Below, piece after piece: positions 9,722 through 20,759 of a stretch of DNA of 64,000 nt. Origin of the DNA: Oxytricha trifallax (Eukaryota > Ciliophora > Spirotrichea > Sporadotrichida > Oxytrichidae). Every line of letters begins with the position of its first letter. The first letter of the stretch is position 1. The stretch lies in assembly GCA_000711775.1 (NCBI GenBank), contig ARYC01001494.1:22075-86074 (forward strand), written 5' to 3'. Both the position numbers and the translations under genes were made by a program. The notes beneath the pieces are model-generated. The model was not told the origin of the DNA. It ran no database searches and saw only the letters and a list, made by a program, of their open reading frames with translations.

Positions 9722-12230
9722 TTTAATTGCTTCTTAATGTAGTAAATGAGAGGGATATAATTTTGATTCAAGTCTTTTACAAAAAGATTATTATTTATTT
9801 GCGATAATATAAATAAATGCTGTAGAAGCCAAAAATTTTAGATTTTACTTACAAGATCTACCGAGCTTACTTGTGTTTGTAATCAAGCCGAACTAAGTTT
9901 TATGTTTAAATAATTACAATTAAAGAGGAATAGTATATTTATTTATTTACCCAATCTTAAGAATTATTGCTTTAGCCAAAGTGATTACACTCAAAACTCA
10001 TAATTTTTATCAGTATTATTTTAAGTACTTAGATTGAATGAATTTTATTGAAGTTTAGAGGTCCTTGGAACTGAAATACTACTTAATATTTAACTAATCT
10101 TTATGTAAAAATGCTTTATTAAATTGACTCTATTTGCTTAAATAATTTATTTCCATGGTTATATAAATCTTAGTATTATGATTTGAATTATTCTGATTGA
10201 AATAATTTTTTCTTAAATTTTTACTACTTATTACTGTTCATATTATTAAATTTAAAACTAGATAGGGCAATTTTATGGAAATAAATTTACTTTAACATAG
10301 TTTATTAAGATCAAAAAGCTATATTTTACACTTAGGTCATTTAAAGCTATGAAAGGATTGTCTAATCCTCAGCGTGATAGTTTATCGGAGGACTTTCTCA
10401 TCGTAAAAATTCGTACAAGAATGTGCAACATTCGGAGTAATGTTCTGGACTCGGCTTGATACTTTGAGGAGTATTCTCTCCAATTTCATAGGTTATATGG
10501 CACAAATTTGATCTATTATAAAATAGAGATTAAAATAATGGTCACATTGGCCATAAAAAGTGAATGATCGGACCTGTGGGAAGCTATCAATAGAGTAAAT
10601 TTACTTCCTCGTAAAGAAATTTAAGATGACTTCGCGAATTAGTAGGATAATCTGTGTTAAATCTTTCCTTTTGTTATATATTAGAGTTTATTTATTCTAT
10701 AATATATAGGTCCAGCATAGCAGCATCATTTGATGAAATAATTTTTAAATTTTGGGGGATTATTTCCTAACCCCCAATGGAAATTCCTTGTCCTCGACAG
10801 AAATTTCCTGCTCTTCATATAAAAATTTGATTTTTATAATTTTTATATAAATATTTTAAGCTTCTTTCTTTTTTTTCTTTTAATATAGACTAATAAGTAT
10901 CACTAAATATGTTTCTTAATATTTTAAAAATTACTTTTGAAAAATAATTATTATTGCCAAAGAATATGGCTCTTTTAAATATAACAAATAAATAAATTAT
11001 TTAAAGTATAATATTAATATATATTAAGTATCATTCAATTAAACTTTTATCTAAAATTGCAATAAAAATATTTGATTTTGTTATTTTATGTATATATTTT
11101 CTCTTTATTGATTAAAAATAAAAACAATGATTGTCAATGTATTTGACTATTATGTAAAATTATTAACTTTTAAGCAAAATGTGTTAGGAAAAAAGAAAAA
11201 TTTTAGAAATAAATTAAATATAAAAAATGCATTAATTTATGCGGACAGTAAAATTCCTCCTTTCGGAATTATTATGCATTCAGTGTTGCAGCACATCTTT
11301 TCATTCTGTTAAATCGCGATTAAATCGAAGATCTGATATAGTATTAAATAGTGAAAATTATTATATACTACATAAGAATAAAGAAAATTTTCATGAAAAA
11401 AGGATTGCTTTTGTTGAAATTTAAATTAAATTTGAGTAAAATATTCTTGATTTATTTTGATATGCACTTATACATAAAAACCATATAATAAAGCTGAATG
11501 AAAAATAATCCCAAATATAACTCATATCAATCAAAGCATTTATAAAATTTACTATAAGATTTAGGATATTTAACTTTGATATTTGTAGTTCCAATCTGTC
11601 AATTGTTAAAAATTAACTCTGATAAAATTTGATTTTAGATTTGTCAAGACAATATAATATTCAATAAATGTATGAATAGTGTTATTAGTAATACTGTAAT
11701 TATAATTTACTTACTATATAGTCTGTGTTAAAAGAATCCTTATCCATTAATATTAATCGAACTTCATCATTTAATGAATTGACATTAATTATAAACAACT
11801 ACAGTAATTTTCAATTAGGTTGAACAACATTTGTAAACTTGAAATGAAGAAATGCTTCGATAATAAATCTCTATTGAGTAAAATTTACCTCGTTCCAAAT
11901 GGGGTGCTTTCCAGTATCATTCAGGACTTTTGTTCTAAATCGCCGACCTTGGTACTCCAAGACTACATATCCAATAACCTTGCATTAATTAAACTTATAA
12001 ATATCTTAATCAACTTTAACAAAAATCTTGTTTTAAATAATAAAGCAAAATTCTAATTGGTTTAAGGGGGAGAAGTAAATTACTTGAACTAATTAATGTA
12101 TCGGTAAAAATTGGCTTGTAATATTTTGATATGCAACTTGCCTATCTATGAGAACGTGACCATCATAGGTGCACCAATAGGATTCGATTTATTTAAGCGT
12201 GGTATTGAGCCAGGCTTAGAATTTTATTAT
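9722..12230 (-). pseudogene. C2-domain protein, diverged copy 1
   Basis: Exons on the minus strand match the C2 gene at 17440-18945 in order. About 12096-12230 has Pro-rich sequence then the first C2 strand (GKLHIKILQANFYR). About 11887-11983 has VVLEYQGRRFRTKVL..TGKHPIWNE. About 11712-11800 has the SLNDEVRL block. About 9951-10000 has NNSQDWVN, 9851-9905 has LDYKHKQARQIL and 9730-9775 has LESKLY. GT-AG borders are kept at most junctions, but the first intron does not join in frame and some 1.7 kb separates the third and fourth exons. C2 domains bind membranes, usually with calcium. The acidic calcium-binding residues are only partly present. Probably a decaying paralogue. Confidence 0.6.
10330..10650. 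other. GC-richer island of unknown nature
   Basis: Clearly less AT-rich than its surroundings, and placed inside the large gap of C2 copy 1. The plus frame beginning near 10349 is open for about 40 codons (LSNPQRDSLSEDF...) and then meets TGA. No homology recognised. It could be one coding segment of another gene, or an RNA gene. A short hairpin (TTGGGGG ... CCCCCAA) follows at about 10753-10778. Confidence 0.25.
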
Positions 12231-12884
12231 AAAGTTATAAACTTATTTAAGTGTTAAAGCATGTAAACAATTTAAAATTAAAAAACCAATCAATTTCTAA
12301 TAAATTTCCAAAAATTATTTATAAATTTGGGTTTTGTTTATAAAAATATATATTTTTTTTTCTCCAATAATAAGACTGAGAGTTGTAGTAGTTATTTTTT
12401 TAAGTTAAATTTAATATTGAATGATTAAGATTTGTTTGAACAAAATAAAATATGTTAAGCCAATTAAATTATTAGGATCATTTTTACCATAACTTATTTT
12501 ATTTTCAACCAACTTCGAGTTCTATAAATAATTAATGAAAATCTATAGTTATATTATAATTCTAATAATAAATATAGGATATTCTTAAGAGAATCGAAAT
12601 TTACTGGTGATCAATAAAAATTTTTAAATAGTTTGAGTAATACACAATTAAACCTATATTTTTTCAATCAATTTTGTTACAATTTCTCGATTATTAGTAT
12701 TTTTTGAGATTTTTAATATTAATAAGGTTTTTCTTTGAAGGTCAATACTAGGAATTTCAATATTTTTTATATTTTATTACATTAATGCAAAAAGTTCTAC
12801 GCTTAGTTAAATTTAATGATATTTTAATAATTCTATTTGTATATATATATATATATATAAATCAGTAATATACATTAATTATTA
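12231..12884. other. AT-rich gap with a TA microsatellite
   Basis: No coding signal. A TA dinucleotide run lies at about 12840-12859. Confidence 0.4.
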
Positions 12885-13340
12885 TGGGGGCCCTCATACC
12901 AAAATCATAATGATCTTGTGAAGACAACTATTCTGAAACAGTGGAGGACGAGTAAAACTGATGAGGCGAGGGACATGCATCCCAGCAGGATTACACCTAC
13001 AGGCACTTTCAACAGGAGTGTACTAGGTTCAAAAGCTGCAAGTTTCAGATGTTTTGCCTTAAAAAACCTCCCTGAAATTATGAACAACGATCTCTACATT
13101 GCAGGTGAATCATATGCTGGCATTTAGTTACCAAAGTCAACTTGGGGAAACAAAAAACCCTAATCAGTTGATAAGGATAAATACTTCGAACTTATGATGA
13201 ACAATGCATGGAAAATCAATGATTACTGTTGGAGTTAAAGTTTAAGTTTTAAAAACAGCGAAAAAATGGTAGCAAGAGAATAGACATGCAGTTTGATTTC
13301 AGAGATAAGAAGATGCGCGAAAAAAAAATATTTAAAATGC
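12885..13340 (+). pseudogene. Serine carboxypeptidase (S10) fragment
   Basis: A relatively GC-rich plus-strand frame contains NNDLYIAGESYAGI, the nucleophile motif G-E-S-Y-A-G of S10 serine carboxypeptidases, preceded by a KNLPEI segment where the family has an F-x-P-E motif. The frame then continues through Gln codons (ILE-GLN-LEU-PRO) for about 70 codons without recognisable S10 sequence. The N-terminal substrate region and the catalytic Asp and His are absent from the neighbourhood. So this is a partial gene, either one coding segment of a dispersed gene or a relic. Confidence 0.55.
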
Positions 13341-13422
13341 GGTATAATAATTAATGTATATTACTACGTATTAAGTCTAGAGATTTTGATTTCTAGATTT
13401 CTAATTTCCCAGCCTTTAGCAT

Positions 13423-13454
<32 letters not shown>

Positions 13455-14078
13455 ATATATAAATCTACCTAAGATTTCTTAATATAAATGTTATTTAATT
13501 TCTATAAAAATATAGCAATCCATTAATTATAAAAAAATAATTAAAATACTATTTAACCAAAAATTATTCTAAGAAATATCTTCATTACAAAATTAAATTA
13601 AAATATAGATTGGAAAAAGTAAAGTTTTATATAACTTATTAGTACTTAAGATTTTGAAACTACTTTCCCAGTTTTTAAGAATCGTAGTTACCGCTTCTTT
13701 TCTTTAAATATCAATAGGTTTAAAGATATTTATTTTTTAAGATAGATTTTATTTATAAGTGATTTATTAAATATTAACTCAATAACTGATTGATTAAAAT
13801 ATTCCTCTCATCTTAATCCTGTAGTTTTTTTAAAAATTAATTATTGTCATTTTTAGTTTAAAAATATTAATTATTTAAAGCTTAGTATTACCTAATTCTA
13901 AATTTCAATAAATTTTTATTTGTAAATGGCTAGTGTAATAAATTATTAAGATTGATTAAACCTATATTTTAAGTTTTAATATCTTAATATTATATTCTAA
14001 AATTCTCAATCTATAAATTGAAGTAATATGCCAAATAATTTTCCATTTATAATGGTTCATTGATATTCTTACAATGTT
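13341..14078. other. AT-rich gap with TATC microsatellite
   Basis: A TATC tetranucleotide run lies at about 13422-13455. Otherwise AT-rich sequence with no coding signal seen. Confidence 0.4.
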
Positions 14079-15137
14079 GTAGGAATACATTCGAATTGGG
14101 AAAATCAATTAAAATTAAATAAAAGTACATGAAAATTTGCGTGAATGGAAAATAAATCATAATTTGTTTATAATAATTCATTAGTTACAATAAAATTACT
14201 TAAATTTATTTAAACATAATAATGGATGACACTGCAACAGGACGGGAACCTATAATCAACAGACACGAGCATCAACTTCCTCGCAAAATCTCTCACAGCC
14301 TCAATAAAAATGGACTTAAAACACTCAGATGTCTCTAAGAATGCTGATGATATGTTTCTACTATGGAGATATAAAGCCTAAGATTTGTGTAAAAACGCCA
14401 GAGCAATCACTTGAATTTCTCTGATGTCTTTGAGAATTCTCTATAGGAATACTACTAAAGCTAGAGGGATTTCCTCTAACACACTATCCGATTTATACCA
14501 AGTTGATGAGAAATGCTTTTATCATTGCCAAGCAGAAAGATTTCGCTCACCTCAACGCTTTAGATATACTTGAGAATGAAAAGATCCATTAAGAATTAAA
14601 ATTCAGGGTTGTTGATGGAAACTTGCATTATTACCTTTAAATTAGAAAAATTCCAGAGCTAAAGTTATCACTTATTGGTATTGTTTTTGTTTGATTAATA
14701 CACAATATTTGCACATTAATTATTGCATTTATTATTCTTTCACGCAATTTAGATAGACTTTTATATACTAATTCAAATTCGTGGCTATTAAGATTGGCCA
14801 GATTTTACGATCTTGGGCTCATCCGATAGAGAATCCAAAATTATAAGACTTTACTATTGGCTGTATATATTTTATCACATCTCTATACAGAGTTATCTTG
14901 ACTTATTGAATGCCTTTAAATGAATTAAATTACCCTAAAATTAAATTAGATTTTACTCTCTCCAGAGTTTAGATAAAATAATATTGCCAATAGTAAAGTC
15001 TTATAATTTGAATTCTCTATCGGATGAACCCAAGATTGTAAAATTTGGCCAATTCTTAATGGCCACGAATTTGAATTATTATATATATATATATAAAATT
15101 TTAATTAATTTCCTCAATTCAAATGTATTCCTACAAA
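14079..15137. repeat. Inverted-repeat-bounded segment holding a gene fragment and an inner palindrome
   Basis: A repeat of about 37 bases (TTGTAGGAATACATT.GAATTG core) occurs inverted at about 14080-14116 and 15100-15137. Between them lie the NMT fragment and a second inverted pair, about 14754-14885 against 14960-15092, each arm about 120 bases with a short loop. The layout suggests a foldback element or IES that has enclosed part of a host gene. Chance juxtaposition is possible. Confidence 0.5.
14222..14693 (+). pseudogene. N-myristoyltransferase, C-terminal fragment
   Basis: From about 14466 to the TGA at 14691-14693 the frame reads through a classic NMT C-terminus: an NAFIIAKQKDF..LNALDILEN segment, then LKFRVVDGNLHYYL, ending LSLIGIVFV. 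In the family this forms the second GNAT-like fold, with the protein's C-terminal carboxylate as catalytic base, so the end looks complete. The enzyme transfers myristate to N-terminal Gly. Upstream, 14222-14465 is coding-like but in other frames and not recognisable as NMT. The substrate-binding N-terminal half is missing, so this is a fragment. Confidence 0.7.
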
Positions 15138-16239
15138 TTCGAGTAAAACTATTCATAAATAGAAATTGATTATAAAAGATTCAAAATTTTTGAACATTAA
15201 AATTGCATATTGAAAAATTTACCTAATTTATAATTTTCAATATATATATACATATATTAAAAACTTTATACTTTCAAAATAAAAAAATTATAAAGTTTAA
15301 GAGATATTATAAAAACTAAATTATTTAATTGAAATTTGTAAGTATTCTTTATATGCATATTAATGTCTAAATATCTTATCTATACATTTTTTAATTTATT
15401 TTATGATGGATGAATTTAAAAAAAAATTTAATTATTTTAACTTTTAATTTAGTATATAATAAAAAATTTTATGCAATATTTAACTTTCTAAAAATTCTAA
15501 AAGAGTAATTTTTTACTGAATCGTGGGAATAAAAAATTAGTATCAATTGTGATTGTTTTAAATTAAAAGTTGCTATAATTAATAACTTAATGAATAAAAT
15601 TAATAGATTTTAATATTTTAATTAAAATAGATAAAATACTTTGAGGTTAAAAGAACCACTCTGAATTCTCATTAAATTTCTATTGAATAATTTTAAAGTA
15701 AGTAAGTATTTATTGGATTTTAAAAGTTAATAATATTAATCTCACAATTAAATGCCATTTATCTAATTAAATTACAATATTTTCTAACATCTTAAGTATT
15801 ATTACATTCAAATAGTGCGGTCTTGAATGCCATAAATAAATAATTAAAAGAAAAATTGAGTTCAAATATATAAAATCGTAAAGTAATATATTGTTAGAAA
15901 CCATTGAGCTAAAATGTAAATGTATAATTTCATCTTAATATGGCTAAATAAAACTAAAGTGATAGATATTATTAGTAGTTGGTAAATCTCAGGTTTATTT
16001 CAGTTTTTTTTTAACAATTGTTATCTATTTCATCAATATATAAGTCGATTAATTTTATATTTATTTCACATATTTCAATTATTCTTATATCTTATCATGT
16101 CATATTTTGCAAACCTGAAATTTGCTGCTTTGCAAAAATCATGAACTTAATTTATTATTCTTGCCAATTCTTGAATTCGTCAGCTTTTCATCGATTAAGC
16201 AATATTTATAATTTTAAACTATAAAAATAGAAATCTTCA
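15138..16239. other. AT-rich gap
   Basis: Very AT-rich with no coding pattern or repeat family that I can support. Confidence 0.4.
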
Positions 16240-16935
16240 AAGCTTTAATGAATGGTGTCTGTGACTCCAAAAAAATCGTAAATTAAATTATATGTCTTTA
16301 CTTCCAATTACAATATTTTGGATATTAGCTTTCCCACATAAATCCTAATGTCTTGTTGCTAAGTTTAAATTATCCAAGATCTATTTAGAGATGAAGAAAA
16401 TCTCATCACTCTATGCCTAATGAATATTTTCTCATCATGATAGACCTATGGAGCTTTAAGCTATTCTATGATATTTCATAGGTGCCAGGATTTATTTTCT
16501 TGGATATATACTTTAAAATATTTTCGAATATGCAATAAATTTCTTAAATTTCTCAGTTCTGTTAGAAGAAATGGAATATTTCTTGATATCTTCAACGATT
16601 AATTAAAAATAATATTTAATCCTGTAATAAATATAGTGGCCTACAACAGCATCATCTTTGTAATCTTCATCCTTGCCTCAAATAATTATGCTTCCCTTGC
16701 TTTTCTTTCATTATTTCTGAATTGATAGTTTAATTTTTTCCCATTTTTCATGAAATTTGGGCTTTCATAACTGCTTTGCTTAATTAATTTAGCATTATAT
16801 ATGAAGATATAATGTCCTTAGCTTACTCACAACTTCAAGATTTTTATTGGCAGGTAGATTTTCTAAAAATAATAGGTAAGATTTCTTATTTTTGGTTGGT
16901 CCCCTCTGGTACTTTCTAATAAGTAAACTTTTTAA
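16240..16935 (-). pseudogene. Unidentified minus-strand coding segments
   Basis: Two or three stretches read open on the minus strand with polar, charged composition: about 16690-16830 (GHYIFIYNAKLIKQSS then KNGKKLNYQFRNNERKAREA) and about 16450-16670 (DEDYKDDAVVGHYIYYRIK followed by a hydrophobic/basic stretch). They lie in different frames and are separated by TGA codons or shifts, so IESs or decay must intervene. I do not recognise the family. Confidence 0.35.
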
Positions 16936-17439
16936 GCAGATGTAAATAACAAAGATTAAAACATATAAAAAGCCATATTCAAAAAATGAGGAGAGTATAA
17001 GCCATATCTTAAATCCATATACTTAATTCTAATAATTTATGCTTAATTTTATTGATTAATTCTACTGTTTAAAATTGCTTAGCTGAATAATTTAAATCTG
17101 AACTGGGTCATTGAAATTATAATATATTTTGAAATAATCAATTAAATAATATCGCAAAATACTGAACTAAAATATTGAAAGAATAATTTTAATTTTACTG
17201 ATAATTTATAATTTAAATAAAAATTTAAACATATTAATGAAATTAAGTTTATTCTTATCGTTATTCTTTTATTTTTAATAATTACCATATCTCTTTAAAT
17301 TTTCCACTCGAAATTCCATATTGAAAATTTATTTATTTTCTATATCTCTAATGTTAAACTTTATCTATTTACTCATTATTTATGAGCTTTGCTGTTTCTC
17401 TCTCAATAACTAAAAAGAAGTGTTATTTTATTTGAAAAT
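16936..17439. other. AT-rich gap
   Basis: No coding signal seen. Probably the 3' flank of C2 copy 2. Confidence 0.4.
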
Positions 17440-18945
17440 TATGATATATTACTAGTGTGGTTGTCCTTGATAGTAATTTGAAGGATAGCTGCTTCCTCCA
17501 ACTGCTTGATCTAAATTGTTTATTATTTAATTAAATGCACTCTTATAAATATAGCATAAAATATACCCTTATTATTAATATTATACAAAATGATAGTTTT
17601 CTTTTAGAAAATCTAATTTAAAAAATAAATACACAGAGTAAATGAAAATTGTTAACCGTATTTCTTAAGGTGTCTCTGAAGCCTATAGGTTACTAATAAG
17701 ACATGTTTGAGTTTAGAGCGGGTAAATTTAGTAGCTACTTTAAGGCTGAGGCTACACATTCATAACAGGAGGAGGAGCATGTTATAATTTTATTTTTGAC
17801 TAAAATGTAAACAGCTAAATTTTATGATAAAAGAAAATAATTAAATTTAATTAGTGATAGGCTGTAAGACCTAGCATTCAAATACAAACATTCCTTTTAA
17901 TAATAAAATTGCTATTTTTAAATATAATTAACTGTCTTCATTTAAACGACTTGATTTCAAGAAAATTATAAATGCATCATATTATATTTATTGCTCCTTA
18001 ATAAGGTACTGAAGAAGAATAGAATCTTGATTCAAGCCTTAAAAAAAATTAATTGTATTCAGATATTTCCAATTTCAACATTAAAAACTTAGTGAAGAAA
18101 ATAAAACATTACAGAATTTATTCTGCTTATTTACGTTTGTAATCAAGTGTGAACTAATTAAAGTTAAAATATAGAGAGAAAAAACAAAATTATAAAAGAT
18201 TTTTGATTTACCCAATCTTTGAGGCCATTATTAAAGCATAGCGAGGAGACCTTAATGTTTGCTACTACAACCTAAAATAGTTAATTTAAATTTGAATTAG
18301 GATAATATTATCAAATTATTATTAAACCAAAAAATAGAATATCTATTGATCAAATTGAAAATACATATGTAGTTTACAACTATTTAATGATATACTATAA
18401 TTCTCATTCAACTTACAACATCGTCTGGACCAAAATCCTGATCCATGACTTTCAATCGACTTTCATCATTCATTGAGCTCACATGAATTGTAAATTCCTA
18501 TAGAGATATTTATTTAAATTAAGGATTTATTGATAGATTTAGAGGTATTACTAATATATCAGATATATATTTAAAAAGTAATTACCTCGTTCCAAATTGG
18601 GTGCTTTCTCGCATTCTTAAGGATTCTTGTTCTGAATTGATGCCCGTGAAACTCCAAGACAACACATGGATCCATTTTTCTGTGTACTTATTAAACTTAA
18701 ATTAAATATTTTATCTAAATACAATATGATTTCTTCATATTAATTTTCATTTTATACAAGCAAGTAATTTTGATTAAAGGTTTAAGCAAGACAAAATTAC
18801 TTGAGCCAATCGGTGTCACGGTACATATTGGCTTGCACTACTTTGATTCGCAACTCGCCTTGCTGCGGCTTGCCGCCCATCATTGGAGCAGCCGACGCGT
18901 ATGGGGCGTTGTAGCCTGGCATAGGGCCAGGAGGGGGTTTGCATA
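17440..18945 (-). CDS. C2-domain protein with Pro/Gln-rich flanks (copy 2)
   Basis: At least eight exons joined by GT-AG introns in frame. Exon 1 at about 18801-18945 is Pro/Gly-rich, then GELRIKVVQANMYRDTDWL. Exon 2 at 18586-18679 has MDPCVVLEFHGHQFRTR..KHPIWNE. Exon 3 at 18417-18497 has FTIHVSSMNDESRLKVMDQD. Exon 4 at 18212-18271 has NNGLKDW. Exon 5 at 18113-18153 has FTLDYKRKQAEQIL. Exon 6 ends at 18037 and begins LESRFYSS. The last two exons are Pro/Gln/Tyr-rich, with SSYPSNYYQGQPHQQY near the end. Together these give one complete C2 domain of the plant SRC2/Tollip-like type, with Asp residues in the calcium loops (DTDW, MDQD). Membrane- or lipid-binding is inferred. Best preserved of four copies. 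True start not fixed, since no ATG is evident in exon 1. Confidence 0.8.
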
Positions 18946-20235
18946 AAAATGTTACTTATAAATTTCTATAATTTTTTTTCTAATTAGGCTATGAAATAAA
19001 AAATTACTTTTAATAAAAAGAGTCTATATAATTATTTAATATATATTTTGATTATATAAACAAATTCAACTTGCAAATAGTAAGGTTAAGGAAAGTAGCT
19101 CATAGTTAAAATTAAATTAAAATGTTTTATTCGAAGAATCAAAATTAATTTAGATTTTTTTATCAAATTATTCAGCATTTTATATTAAATGCTGAATATT
19201 GTTTAAATTAGTTATTTTAATATAAATTGAGTCTTTTAACTAAAAAATAAGAATAAACTTGATTTTATTAAATGTATATAAGAAAATCTTAAAAATATTT
19301 AAATAATTTTGATAGACAATATAGATAACAATTGTGATAAATATTATTTTAGCAATATTCTTTTTAAGTAATAGTCAGAATAAATGCTCTTAATTCTTAA
19401 TAGCTTAGATTCCTTAATTTAAAATAATTTCTTCTAAAAATATTTAATATGTGATCTAAAAAGAATTATTAAGATATTTAATTATAAAAATACTAGAAAA
19501 TAAATTTGAATTATGATATTTTTTTAATTAATTTTCAAATTATAATAAACTCCTATAAAGTTAATTAATGCAATAGGTAACTGCAAATTATTTCCCTTAT
19601 GCAAAATCATAGATGAGAATTATATAAGCAGAAATTAAGTTTGGAATTATTATTTAATTATTATTTCGCTGATCCTCAATATTATATTGAGGGTAATATT
19701 TCTTCCTTTAAATATGATGTTAAAATATCTTTAATTCTTAAATTTAGGGAAAAGTGATATACAGCAAACTTTCTATGACTTATAACAAAAATGATCCAAA
19801 TAACTCTGAGACAATTTGTAGCTTTAGCTTGAAAAATTAATTATTTTACTAATAATCTTTGAATTATTATTATCAATTGCTTTTAAATTACATTCAACGA
19901 TTATATTGATAACTATATACTTAATTAGTAATTTATACAAACTATTTGTTGACTAAAACAAATAAATTCATAATATAAAGCAGCGTTTGATTCCAAATAA
20001 AAAATAATTTTAATTTATGAAAAAATGAATACTGGAACAAATTTAAATTTAAGAAATTTTAGTAATCAATGTCAAAGTAATTATTGTGACTTTTTAACAT
20101 AAAATTTTAATTTTATTGTAGTGTTTTTATTATATATATTGAGCTTTTGCTTGCACAGATGTCTAACAATCAGGAAAGATAGTAAAAACAATTCATATTT
20201 CTCTAATATTTGCAGATTTTAAAAAATCAGGAATC
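18946..20235. other. AT-rich gap
   Basis: No coding signal or repeat that I can support. Probably flanking and eliminated DNA. Confidence 0.4.
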
Positions 20236-20440
20236 ATTAAATTAAATTCTAACTATTTGATATTTGGTATTTGATCTTTCTCTATTATTTCTTCGAATGT
20301 AATTAGCCATTTTACTTTCAATTTGATAAATAAATATTTATTGTTATTGAGATAGAGTTTTAATATCTTCTCTACAACTTTGTTCTTTGGAATCTTTCTC
20401 TAATTGATATTTGCTGCTCAAAAATAAGTTCTTGAATTTA
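20236..20440 (-). other. Coding-like minus-strand segment, unidentified
   Basis: One minus-strand frame is open under the ciliate code with a charged, Gln-rich composition (QLEKDSKEQ, then RRNNRERSN). No start, stop or partner exons were identified. Could be part of a coiled-coil gene. Confidence 0.25.
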
Positions 20441-20759
20441 AAAATGTTCACTATTGTATTTAATTGTGGGAAATATTGGGGATAATTATTATTAAACTTA
20501 AATCAAATCATATATAAATTAAAGTTTACTTTAAAAGAGTATAATTCATGAATTATTGCATATACTTAAAATATATTTAATTCAAATTTATATTAAAGCC
20601 AATTTGATTATTTAGGCAAATAACTTTATAATATCTAGTTCTAGAAATTTAATATTCTAAATTAAGGATTCAGTATTTGTTTGAATAATATAAATTAAAA
20701 AGATTCTCTGGTCTTTATAATTTTAAAAAGTTTATTTTCTCCAATGTTCATTGAATAAC

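Noticed and set aside
12905-13087. Minus-strand frame over the carboxypeptidase fragment
   Set aside because: Antisense to the GESYAG-containing frame and without recognisable features.
13422-13455. CRISPR-like repeat
   Set aside because: A simple TATC microsatellite without spacers, in a eukaryotic sequence.
17440-18945. Gaps in C2 copy 2 as IESs
   Set aside because: Each gap begins GT and ends AG and joins in frame without needing a direct-repeat pointer, so spliceosomal introns are the simpler reading.
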